From Spartobacteria bacterium (GTDB lineage Bacteria; Verrucomicrobiota; Verrucomicrobiia; Chthoniobacterales; UBA6821), in contig CANIBV010000013.1 in assembly GCA_947466005.1 (NCBI GenBank), forward strand, positions 1 through 23,145: a stretch of DNA of 23,145 nt. The letters run 5' to 3'. The position numbers and the translations under genes were made by a program. The notes under the pieces were generated by a model that searched no databases, was not told the DNA's origin, and saw only the letters and a program-made list of their open reading frames with translations. The stretch's first letter is position 1, and the number at the start of each line of letters is the position of its first letter. Below are positions 14,882 to 21,845 of this stretch, in pieces.

Positions 14882-15988
14882 TTATCCGCCGAGAGAATTG
14901 GGCTGCTGCTCCAAGACCTTGAAGGCATCTCCGGCATCTTCAACTGCTTCAGTATCAATGTTAGAGTTGATCGTCGTGGAAGAGGAGGTTTGGCCAATCC
15001 CTCTGCTAGGTGAAGAGTTCGGTGCACTCAACAGGAACCGAGTCAGAAATTCACGTTGTATCGTAAGATGGATTGTTTTCCACCCCCATGCCTCGCCCCA
15101 AGTGATGAGATCGCTGAAGTTGACGTCGGCGGTCAGATCCTGTTTTCCGAAGCGGGCGTAGAGATCCCTGCCGGTGTAGCGTTGGTGCTTCCAGTAGGCC
15201 CTAAGAGAGCCCTCAGGCCTTCGCGTATAGAGCCTTTCCCTCACATCCCCGTAGTCGATGGTGAGCATCGATCCGGACTTCCAGTGAGGTGCCCACGCTC
15301 TCATCCACGAGTGATAGGAGTCATGTCGCTCCACGCGTTGCCCTTCGAGGGCTTGAGAGGGTAGTGGTAGGGTGTCCGGCGATGCGAAGCCGCCTAGCGT
15401 AGAGGGGGAAGAAAGACTTACCTCAGAGAGGGATCCATCCGGCAGGATCCTGACGCCAAGCTCTTCCCATGATGTTTCAGTCCGCATATAGAGCCTGCAG
15501 GGAAAGGCATCGACCAGCTCATTGCTGAAGATTAAGGCCCGCCCCTTGAGGCTATCCAGAGTCTGGGGAAGCGAATCGATCCATCGGACGCCTCTCCACC
15601 TCAAAATCTTTTTCTGCCTTTCACGCAAGATCGGAGAGGTTTCATGAATCATGTAGTCTGTCCGCCAGCGTTTCCTCCATGGGAGATGCTTCAAAACTGA
15701 ATGGGCCAGTACTCCGTTTCCGGCGCCGATTTCGATCACGGGGATATCTTTCCACCCCAATTCCTTGGAGCGCCCCGTGATCCACGAGGCAATAGCCGCA
15801 CCAAGTCCTTCGCCAAGCGTTGCTGATGTGGAAAAGTCACCTCCACGCCCGACATCCTTGATATTGGCGGAGTAGTATCCGAAACGGGGATGGTAAAGAG
15901 CCTCCTGCATGAAGCGCTCGAAGGGGATGGCGCCCCCGCATTCCTCCTGCACTTGACGTAGGAAGGAGACGAGGTCGTGACTGCTCAC
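14882..15988 (-). CDS. MidA/NDUFAF7-type SAM-dependent methyltransferase (COG1565)
   Basis: This 368-residue protein matches the COG1565 family (DUF185). In mitochondria the relative NDUFAF7/MidA methylates an arginine of a complex I subunit; the bacterial substrate is not established. The family start IPFERFMQEALYHPRFGYYS (21-40) and GDFSTSATLGEGLG (50-63) are clear. SAM motif I is VIEIGAGNG (84-92), and IFSNELVDAFPC is the family's conserved loop. The start is GTG at 15988, since no upstream in-frame ATG fits. The C-terminal roughly 35 residues are polar and probably variable. It is separated from the thiE stop by 7 bp and is the last gene of the accB-accC-thiE unit. Confidence 0.88.
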   Translation of the reverse strand: MSSHDLVSFLRQVQEECGGAIPFERFMQEALYHPRFGYYSANIKDVGRGGDFSTSATLGEGLGAAIASWITGRSKELGWKDIPVIEIGAGNGVLAHSVLKHLPWRKRWRTDYMIHETSPILRERQKKILRWRGVRWIDSLPQTLDSLKGRALIFSNELVDAFPCRLYMRTETSWEELGVRILPDGSLSEVSLSSPSTLGGFASPDTLPLPSQALEGQRVERHDSYHSWMRAWAPHWKSGSMLTIDYGDVRERLYTRRPEGSLRAYWKHQRYTGRDLYARFGKQDLTADVNFSDLITWGEAWGWKTIHLTIQREFLTRFLLSAPNSSPSRGIGQTSSSTTINSNIDTEAVEDAGDAFKVLEQQPNSLGG

Positions 15989-15995
15989 GGAGTAT

Positions 15996-16637
15996 CTACT
16001 CGTTTGCCCCTCTGGGATGAAGCAGCGTCCTACACTGAGCGGTTTGGGCGGCAGGATCCTTGGCGATCAAGAGATCGGAAACAATCACTACGCGCCGTGC
16101 TCCGGCCGCAAGCACCGCAGGGAGATTGGAAAGCTTGATCCCGCCGATGCAGAAAATGGGAAGAGTCAGGGCTTGATGTACGGTCGTGATCTGCCTGGTC
16201 CCGATCGGCGGGTAGTCTGGCTTGGTCGGCGTCGCAAAGAGAGGGCCGAATCCGATGTAGTCGGGAGATTCCCTGGCGGCGTCAATGGCCTGGGTCAGGG
16301 AGTGGGTCGATTTTCCAATGATGGCCTCTGGACCGGCCAGATGCCGTGCTTTCGCTACCGAGAGATCATCTTGGCCGACGTGGACCCCATCAGCGCCGGC
16401 TTCACGGACCAGTTCGGGATGGTCATTGAGAATGAAGGGGATCCCCGCAGCACGACAGATCGGTGCAAGTTCAAGAGCCATCTCAAGAACTTCCTCGCTA
16501 GTCTGGTTCTTGGCACGAAGTTGAATGATGTCCACCCCTCCGCGGAGCAGTTGGGAGGTTATGGTCAGTAGGTTCCCCCTCTCCACATAACCCGTATCTA
16601 CAATCCCGTAGAGCCGGCATTCAGCAATTGACTTCAT
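15996..16637 (-). CDS. thiE: thiamine-phosphate synthase
   Basis: This 213-residue TIM-barrel enzyme joins HMP-pyrophosphate and thiazole phosphate to make thiamine phosphate. The family motifs are in order: VDIIQLRAK (35-43), FILND (68-72), GADGVHVGQDD (81-91), IIGKSTHS (106-113), YIGFGPLFATPTK (127-139) and IFCIGGI near 175. The length is normal. The ATG start gives MKSIAECRLYGIVD, which fits the first strand. It lies 47 bp after accC and 7 bp before the MidA-type gene, so it is likely co-transcribed with both. No thiamine riboswitch is visible in that 47-bp gap. Confidence 0.95.
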   Translation of the reverse strand: MKSIAECRLYGIVDTGYVERGNLLTITSQLLRGGVDIIQLRAKNQTSEEVLEMALELAPICRAAGIPFILNDHPELVREAGADGVHVGQDDLSVAKARHLAGPEAIIGKSTHSLTQAIDAARESPDYIGFGPLFATPTKPDYPPIGTRQITTVHQALTLPIFCIGGIKLSNLPAVLAAGARRVVIVSDLLIAKDPAAQTAQCRTLLHPRGANE

Positions 16638-16684
16638 CGTCTGGCAATCTCTGAATCCCGAATCCTTGATCCGGATACTCCTTT

Positions 16685-18049
16685 TTACTCCTTCACCACA
16701 GGCACGCCATCCTTGAGGAAGTTCTCAAGGAAACCGGTGTTGTAGGTGCCTTTTTTGAAATCGGCATTTTGGATGATTGCCCGGTGAAGAGGGATCGTTG
16801 TTTTGATGCCGATGACTTGGTACTCGCCCAAGGCACGTGCCATACGGCTGATGGCAGCCTCACGGGTGGAGGCCGTCGCGATCATTTTGGAGATCATGGA
16901 GTCGTAGTAGGGAGGGATCGGGTACCCTGCGTACGCGTGGGAGTCGATGCGGAGACCGCGTCCGCCTGGTGCGTAATAGGCCTCGATCTTCCCTGCGCAC
17001 GGCATGAAGTTCTTCTCCGGATCCTCCGCGTTGATGCGGCACTCGATGGAGTGGAGCCGGGGCTTCGCGTTCACCATGTGGGGTGAGAGATGCTCGCCTG
17101 CGGCGATCTGGATCTGCTGCTTGACCAGATCGACTCCGTAGACCTCCTCGGTGACGGGATGCTCCACCTGGATCCGAGTGTTCATCTCCATGAAGTAGAA
17201 GTTGAGGTCGTCGTCGACCAGATACTCGATCGTGCCGGCGTTGTAGTAGCCGACGGTCTCGCAGAGACGGATGGAGGCTTCTCCCATGCGCTTGCGCAGA
17301 TCCTCGGTCATGAGGGGGGAGGGGCACTCTTCCAGGATCTTCTGGTTGCGGCGCTGCAGGGAGCAGTCGCGCTCACCGAGGTGGACGATGTGGCCGTGCT
17401 TGTCGCCGAAGACCTGGAACTCAATGTGATGGGGATTGATGATGAGCTTCTCGATGTAGACATCGGGATTGCCGAAGGCCTTGTCCGCCTCCATGCGCGC
17501 GCTGTGGTAACCCTGAACGAGACTTTCCTCGTTATGGGCCATGCGCATGCCGCGTCCGCCGCCGCCGGCGACCGCCTTGATCATCACGGGATAGCCGATC
17601 TGCTTGGCGACCTTGATCGCCTCCTTCTCCGAATCGACGACGCCGTCGCTGCCGGGGGAAATGGGAACGCCCGCCTTCTTCGCGCACTCACGGGCGCTAT
17701 TCTTGTCACCCATCAGTCTGATGGATTCGGGCGAGGGGCCGATGAAGGCGATATTGGCCGAGGTGCAGATCTCGGCGAAGTGCGCATTTTCCGCAAGGAA
17801 GCCGTAGCCTGGATGGATCGCATCCACGTCGGCAATCTCGGCGGCGCTGATGATCCTGTCGATTTTCAGGTAGCTCTCGCTTCCGGCAGCGGGTCCGATG
17901 CAGATCGCCTCGTCGGCAAGCTGGACGTGGAGGGAGTGAATGTCCGGCTCCGAATAAACGGCGACGGTACCTACACCCAGCTCCTTGCAGGCACGGATGA
18001 TCCGCAGGGCAATCTCCCCACGGTTGGCAATCAGGACTTTCTTAAACAT
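16685..18049 (-). CDS. accC: acetyl-CoA carboxylase, biotin carboxylase subunit
   Basis: This 454-residue ATP-grasp enzyme carboxylates the biotin on BCCP, the first half-reaction of malonyl-CoA formation. It opens MFKKVLIANRGEIALRIIRA (1-20), the family N-terminus. The glycine-rich ATP loop is GGGGRGM (162-168), the bicarbonate/biotin site is ERDCSLQRR (226-234), and the catalytic block is EMNTRIQVEHPVTE (288-301). The length equals that of stand-alone AccC, so this is not a fused pyruvate or propionyl-CoA carboxylase. It is 21 bp downstream of accB, the usual pair. Confidence 0.97.
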   Translation of the reverse strand: MFKKVLIANRGEIALRIIRACKELGVGTVAVYSEPDIHSLHVQLADEAICIGPAAGSESYLKIDRIISAAEIADVDAIHPGYGFLAENAHFAEICTSANIAFIGPSPESIRLMGDKNSARECAKKAGVPISPGSDGVVDSEKEAIKVAKQIGYPVMIKAVAGGGGRGMRMAHNEESLVQGYHSARMEADKAFGNPDVYIEKLIINPHHIEFQVFGDKHGHIVHLGERDCSLQRRNQKILEECPSPLMTEDLRKRMGEASIRLCETVGYYNAGTIEYLVDDDLNFYFMEMNTRIQVEHPVTEEVYGVDLVKQQIQIAAGEHLSPHMVNAKPRLHSIECRINAEDPEKNFMPCAGKIEAYYAPGGRGLRIDSHAYAGYPIPPYYDSMISKMIATASTREAAISRMARALGEYQVIGIKTTIPLHRAIIQNADFKKGTYNTGFLENFLKDGVPVVKE

Positions 18050-18070
18050 GGATTCGGTGATCGGGTTGCC

Positions 18071-18631
18071 TTAGCTGACCCGGAAGAGCACCTGGCCGAA
18101 CTGAACAGGCTTGCCACTCTCCGCCACAACTTCGACCACCTTGCCGGCGATCTCCGCCTTGATTTCGTTCATGACCTTCATCGCCTCGATGATGCAGACG
18201 ACCGTTTCCGTATTGATTGTTGTGCCGACATCCACGAAAGAGGGGGCTTCAGGGGAGGAGGAGGAATAGAAGGTGCCGACCATCGGGGAGACGATTTCCT
18301 TGTAATTGCTCTTGGCGGGCTCGGCGGTTGCCTTCTCAGTAACCACCGGTGCGGCGGCAACAGCACTCGGAGCTGCCGGGGCCGATGCGTGGCCCTGAAT
18401 CAGAGATGCACCACCGGAGGCTCCGGCGGGGGTCTTCAACGTGACCTTCAGGTCACCCTGCTCGTACTCGAGGACTGCGAGATCATTCTTCTTAAGCAGG
18501 TCGATCAGAGTGCGGACCTCCTGGAAGTCGGCAGTGGGCTTGGCCTTGGCCTTGGCCTTGGGGGCTGATGCTGCAGTGGGCTTGGTTGGTTTTGCCGAGG
18601 GCTTTTTGGAGGTCTTGGTTGTACGTGCCAT
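18071..18631 (-). CDS. accB: acetyl-CoA carboxylase biotin carboxyl carrier protein
   Basis: This 186-residue biotin carrier shuttles CO2 between AccC and the carboxyltransferase. The C-terminal biotinyl domain has the modified lysine K152 in EAMKVMNEI and the thumb-containing SPMVGTFYSSSSPEAPSF segment typical of true BCCP. Residues about 35-68 form the N-terminal helix and strand domain (FQEVRTLIDLLKKNDLAVLEYEQGDLKVTL). An Ala/Pro-rich linker connects the two. Ahead of this is an unusual Lys/Ala/Pro/Thr tail (1-33, MARTTKTSKKPSAK and AKAKAKPT). I choose ATG 18631; an ORF extension to 18685 gives sequence that does not look like protein coding. It is followed 21 bp later by accC and is divergent from secG. 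Confidence 0.94.
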   Translation of the reverse strand: MARTTKTSKKPSAKPTKPTAASAPKAKAKAKPTADFQEVRTLIDLLKKNDLAVLEYEQGDLKVTLKTPAGASGGASLIQGHASAPAAPSAVAAAPVVTEKATAEPAKSNYKEIVSPMVGTFYSSSSPEAPSFVDVGTTINTETVVCIIEAMKVMNEIKAEIAGKVVEVVAESGKPVQFGQVLFRVS

Positions 18632-18736
18632 GCTGTTTTGGAATTGAAAGATGTGATTCTGGAGCGAGCGATCCCCCCAGGTCAAGCAACCGATCCAGCT
18701 TTACACCCGGAGAGCTTCCGGTTTTATTAAACGCCT
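18632..18736. promoter_or_regulatory. divergent accB/secG promoter region
   Basis: This 105-bp spacer drives accB leftward and secG rightward. For secG a possible -35 TTTACA (18700-18705) is followed after 17 bp by TTTATT (18723-18728); the -10 would then sit only 8 bp from the secG ATG, implying an almost leaderless mRNA. CCGGA (18707-18711) and TCCGG (18717-18721) form a 5-bp hairpin between the two boxes, followed by TTTT. Confidence 0.3.
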
Positions 18737-19075
18737 ATGTGGCTCCTTATGCCTATCCTCGTCACTTTCCTGGTGATCATCTGCCTTCTGATGATCCTTA
18801 CCATCCTCATGCAGCGCCCGAAGAGTGAAGGCCTTGGTGCTGCGTTCGGCGGAGGGCTGACCGACAATCTCTTCGGCGCCCAGACCACCACCGTCCTGAC
18901 AAAGTTTACGGTTTGGCTTGGAGTCCTTTTCTTTCTTCTCACCCTAGTGATCTCCGTCCTTCATGTGAAGGTGTTAACAGGACCCACCACGATCCAGAAG
19001 CAGCTCATGAAGGCACCATCGCCATCGGCCACTGCTCCTGAAGCACAGAAGTCACCAGCGGCTCCGCTTAAGTAG
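18737..19075 (+). CDS. secG: preprotein translocase subunit SecG
   Basis: This 112-residue inner-membrane protein is the accessory subunit of the SecYEG channel. Two transmembrane helices (about 2-25 and 54-77) flank the conserved loop QRPKSEGLGAAFGGG with DNLFGAQTT (26-51), the SecG signature. The C-terminal roughly 30 residues form a polar Ala/Pro/Ser/Lys tail. There is no Shine-Dalgarno sequence. The gap to panC is 20 bp, so it probably heads the secG-panC-nadB transcript. Confidence 0.92.
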   Translation: MWLLMPILVTFLVIICLLMILTILMQRPKSEGLGAAFGGGLTDNLFGAQTTTVLTKFTVWLGVLFFLLTLVISVLHVKVLTGPTTIQKQLMKAPSPSATAPEAQKSPAAPLK

Positions 19076-19095
19076 GAGCTCCAAAAGGAAGCCTA

Positions 19096-19956
19096 GTGAA
19101 AACGGCCGCACGGATCGGCCCAGTTACCCTCTGGCGTAAAAAGGCCGAGGGAACCAGCGGCCCCGTTGTTTTTGTTCCCACCATGGGAGCCCTTCACGAA
19201 GGGCATGCCTCGCTCATCCGTCGCGCCCGTCGACTCGCCGGTAGGAAGGGGAGCGTCGTGGTCTCGATTTTTGTCAATCCCACCCAATTCGGCCCCAAGG
19301 AGGACCTTGCAAAGTACCCTCGGCCCTTTGCCCAGGATCTGGCTCTCTGCAAGCGCGAAGGGGTCGACCTGCTCTTTCATCCCACGCCGGAGGAGATGTA
19401 TGAGGGGGATTCCTCAGTCAAGGTGTGTGAGTCATCGCTCTCCACCGGGCTGTGCGGGGCCTCACGACTGGGGCACTTTAACGGGGTCTGCACAGTGGTG
19501 GCTATGCTCTTTCAGATCATCCGCCCCGACATTGCCATTTTCGGGGAAAAGGACTGGCAGCAGGTCGCCGTCATCCGTCGGATGGTTCGCGACCTGAAGA
19601 TGCCGGTGAAAATTCTGAGTCATGCCACCGTCCGTGAAGAGGATGGCCTCGCGCTCAGTTCGAGGAATCGTCTGCTCTCTCCGGAATCCCGCCTGGTGGC
19701 ACCCAGGATTTACCAAGCCCTCCTGACGGCATTGATGGCGGCGGAGGCCGGGGAGACATCTGTGGCCCGCCTGCGCCGGCGCCTAACCTCCGATTTGGCT
19801 GTCATCCCTAGAACCGTTGTTGATTATGCTGAGATCGTGGATGAATCAACCCTGCTCCCGCTGCAAAAACTTACCCCTGGGTCAGCCGCGCGTGCCTTGG
19901 TGGCTGTACAGCTTGGATCCGTCCGACTGATCGATAACCTCGGAATTTCCAGATGA
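19096..19956 (+). CDS. panC: pantothenate synthetase
   Basis: This 286-residue cytoplasmic enzyme joins pantoate and beta-alanine with ATP, the last step to vitamin B5. Motifs: FVPTMGALHEGHASL (26-40, the HIGH-like ATP site), FVNPTQFGPKED (59-70), GASRLGHFNGV (121-131), GEKDWQQ (150-156) and LALSSRN (185-191, the KMSKS-like loop). The start is GTG at 19096, preceded by AAAAGGAA, one of the few good Shine-Dalgarno sequences in the window. The stop TGA overlaps the nadB ATG (ATGA), so the two are translationally coupled. Confidence 0.96.
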   Translation: MKTAARIGPVTLWRKKAEGTSGPVVFVPTMGALHEGHASLIRRARRLAGRKGSVVVSIFVNPTQFGPKEDLAKYPRPFAQDLALCKREGVDLLFHPTPEEMYEGDSSVKVCESSLSTGLCGASRLGHFNGVCTVVAMLFQIIRPDIAIFGEKDWQQVAVIRRMVRDLKMPVKILSHATVREEDGLALSSRNRLLSPESRLVAPRIYQALLTALMAAEAGETSVARLRRRLTSDLAVIPRTVVDYAEIVDESTLLPLQKLTPGSAARALVAVQLGSVRLIDNLGISR

Positions 19957-21548
19957 AGACCTTCGACTACGTGGTGGTTGGGAGTGGCATTGCCGGCCTT
20001 ACGTTTGCACTCAAGGCCGCAGACAAGGGAAGTGTCGCCATCGTGACGAAGAAATCGCGGGCCGACTCCAACACGGCCTGGGCTCAGGGAGGGATCGCCT
20101 GCGTTACCAGCAGCGAGGACTCCATCGCACTGCATGTCCGCGACACGCTCGTTGCCGGAGATGGACTCTGCAACGAAGAGGTCGTCCGCGGCATTGTGAG
20201 CGAAGGTCCGGAGAGGATTGCCGAACTGATATCGCTCGGGATGCACTTCGATGAGCGTGCCACTCCTGGGGGGGGGCGAGAGCCCGATCTGGGACGCGAG
20301 GGGGGCCATTCCAAGAGGCGGATCCTCCACGCCAAGGATGCGACCGGATTCGAGATCGAAAAGACACTGCTCGCTGCGGTCGCCGCGCATCCGAACATCA
20401 CAGTGATGGAAAATCATATGGCCGTTGATCTGATCACGACGGGCAAGCTGGGGTACGCGATGCAGGATAGCTGCGTCGGGCTCTACGTCTTCAATGAGGC
20501 CGCCGGTCAGGTGGAGATGCTTCGCACGGATGTCACGATCCTGGCCACGGGGGGCTGCGGGCGTGTTTATCTTTACACCACGAACCCCGACATCGCGACA
20601 GGCGACGGTGTCGCCATGGCTTGGCGCGCCGGGGCGAGCATCGCGAACATGGAGTTCATGCAGTTCCATCCGACCTGCCTCTATCATCCGAAGGCCAAGT
20701 CCTTTCTGGTTACCGAGGCGGTCCGAGGCGAGGGAGGCATCCTGACAGATGAGAAGGGGGTGTGCTTCATGGAGAAGTACGACGAGCGTCTGGAGCTCGC
20801 CCCCCGTGACATTGTGGCGCGTGCCATCGATGCCGAGATGAAGAGGACGGGAAGGCCATGTGTCTATCTGGATATCTCACATAAACCCGCAGAGTTCGTC
20901 CGTGAGCGCTTCCCGACGATTTACGAGACCTGCCTTAGGCTGGGCATCGACATCACGAAGCAACCGATCCCCGTGGTGCCAGCCGCCCACTATCAGTGCG
21001 GTGGGGTGAAGACCGACATGAACGGAGAGACCACCCTCCGCGGTCTCTACGCCGTGGGTGAATCAGCTTCCACTGGACTGCATGGTGCCAACCGTCTTGC
21101 GAGCAACTCCCTCCTCGAGGCGCTCGTGATAGCCCATCATGCGGAGGCCAAGGCCAGCCGCAACCATCACCGCCAGGGGATCGATGTCGTGCTGCCGGAG
21201 TGGCGCCCGGGGAAGGTCCAGAATGTCGACGAACTTGTCGTCATCTACCATAACTGGGACGAGATCAGGCGCCTCATGTGGGATTACGTGGGGATCGTCC
21301 GCACCGACAAGCGACTCCAGCGGGCAGCCACCCGGCTTCGGAATCTCCAGAACGAGATTCAGGAGTTCTACTGGAACTTCAAAATCACGGCCGACCTGCT
21401 GGAACTACGCAATCTCTCCACCGTGGCCTCACTGATCGTCGATTGCGCCATTAGCAGGAAGGAGAGCCGAGGCCTCCACTACACCCTCGACTATCCGTGC
21501 CGCGATGACGTGAAATTCCTAAGGGACACAGTCATCAGGAGAATCTGA
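19953..21548 (+). CDS. nadB: L-aspartate oxidase
   Basis: This 531-residue flavoenzyme oxidises L-aspartate to iminoaspartate, the first step of de novo NAD synthesis (NadA then makes quinolinate). Motifs: DYVVVGSGIAGLTFAL (5-20, FAD Rossmann), SNTAWAQGGIA (39-49), REGGHSKRRILHAKDATG (115-132), MEFMQFHPT (233-241), VTEAVRGEGG (253-262) and ESASTGLHGANRLASNSLLEAL. The C-terminal helical domain of the succinate dehydrogenase/aspartate oxidase superfamily is complete. Three glycine codons at 106-108 are written as an unbroken run of nine G's; a change of one or two bases there would shift the frame. It overlaps panC by 4 bp. nadA and nadC are not in the window. Confidence 0.96.
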   Translation: MKTFDYVVVGSGIAGLTFALKAADKGSVAIVTKKSRADSNTAWAQGGIACVTSSEDSIALHVRDTLVAGDGLCNEEVVRGIVSEGPERIAELISLGMHFDERATPGGGREPDLGREGGHSKRRILHAKDATGFEIEKTLLAAVAAHPNITVMENHMAVDLITTGKLGYAMQDSCVGLYVFNEAAGQVEMLRTDVTILATGGCGRVYLYTTNPDIATGDGVAMAWRAGASIANMEFMQFHPTCLYHPKAKSFLVTEAVRGEGGILTDEKGVCFMEKYDERLELAPRDIVARAIDAEMKRTGRPCVYLDISHKPAEFVRERFPTIYETCLRLGIDITKQPIPVVPAAHYQCGGVKTDMNGETTLRGLYAVGESASTGLHGANRLASNSLLEALVIAHHAEAKASRNHHRQGIDVVLPEWRPGKVQNVDELVVIYHNWDEIRRLMWDYVGIVRTDKRLQRAATRLRNLQNEIQEFYWNFKITADLLELRNLSTVASLIVDCAISRKESRGLHYTLDYPCRDDVKFLRDTVIRRI

Positions 21549-21713
21549 CGGAAAGCTAATAAGGCTCTGGTTTCAGGAGTAGCAGCGAGTGCGAAGGCTG
21601 GTACTTCTTTCGGGAGACAGTCTCCGTCAGCAGGATCCCCGTCTTTTGGTAGCGGTGGCCACACCGCCGATTCCCCATTCTGTTGATTGACTCAGTGTCG
21701 CAGATCGAGATAA
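21549..21713. repeat. intergenic palindromes after nadB
   Basis: This 165-bp spacer has no gene. It contains two close palindromes: GGAGAC (21613-21618) and GTCTCC (21620-21625) around a single base, and GCGGTG (21652-21657) facing CACCGC (21662-21667), inside which GTGGCCAC (21655-21662) is itself a perfect palindrome. They could be REP-like repeats or transcription-termination structures after nadB. No T run follows. Confidence 0.35.
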
Positions 21714-21845
21714 ATGACATACATTGATTATTCCATCCTGCCCCTCTTCATCGCCTTTGTTATCGGCATCGGCTTTGCGCTGCAGCGTCACATGAAGACA
21801 TCTGCCGACTTCTTCCTCGCCGCTCATTTATCTCGTAATAAATGA
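21714..21845 (+). pseudogene. N-terminal remnant of a sodium:solute symporter
   Basis: This 43-codon ORF is too short to be a transporter, but it matches the start of the solute:sodium symporter (SSS) family: a short DYSIL lead, one hydrophobic helix (LPLFIAFVIGIGFAL, about residues 9-23), then the family-typical RHMKTSADFFLA that precedes the second helix. After FLA the sequence departs (AHLSRNK) and stops, where a full symporter would continue for over 450 residues. Its TGA overlaps the ATG of the kinase gene by 4 bp (ATGA, 21842-21845). It may be a deletion scar, and might now serve as a translated leader that couples ribosomes onto the kinase. Confidence 0.65.

Noticed and set aside
16638..16684. 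thiamine riboswitch before thiE
   Set aside because: The 47-bp gap after accC is too short and shows no THI-box-like conserved elements.
17090..18568. 492-codon plus-strand ORF opposite accC and accB
   Set aside because: It lies antisense to two clear genes and its translation is rich in D, G, L and V with no recognisable motif, as expected for a mirror frame of GC-rich coding DNA.
18632..18685. 18-residue N-terminal extension of AccB
   Set aside because: The extended reading (TWGDRSLQNHIFQFQNS) does not resemble BCCP N-termini, and the ATG at 18631 is a simpler start.
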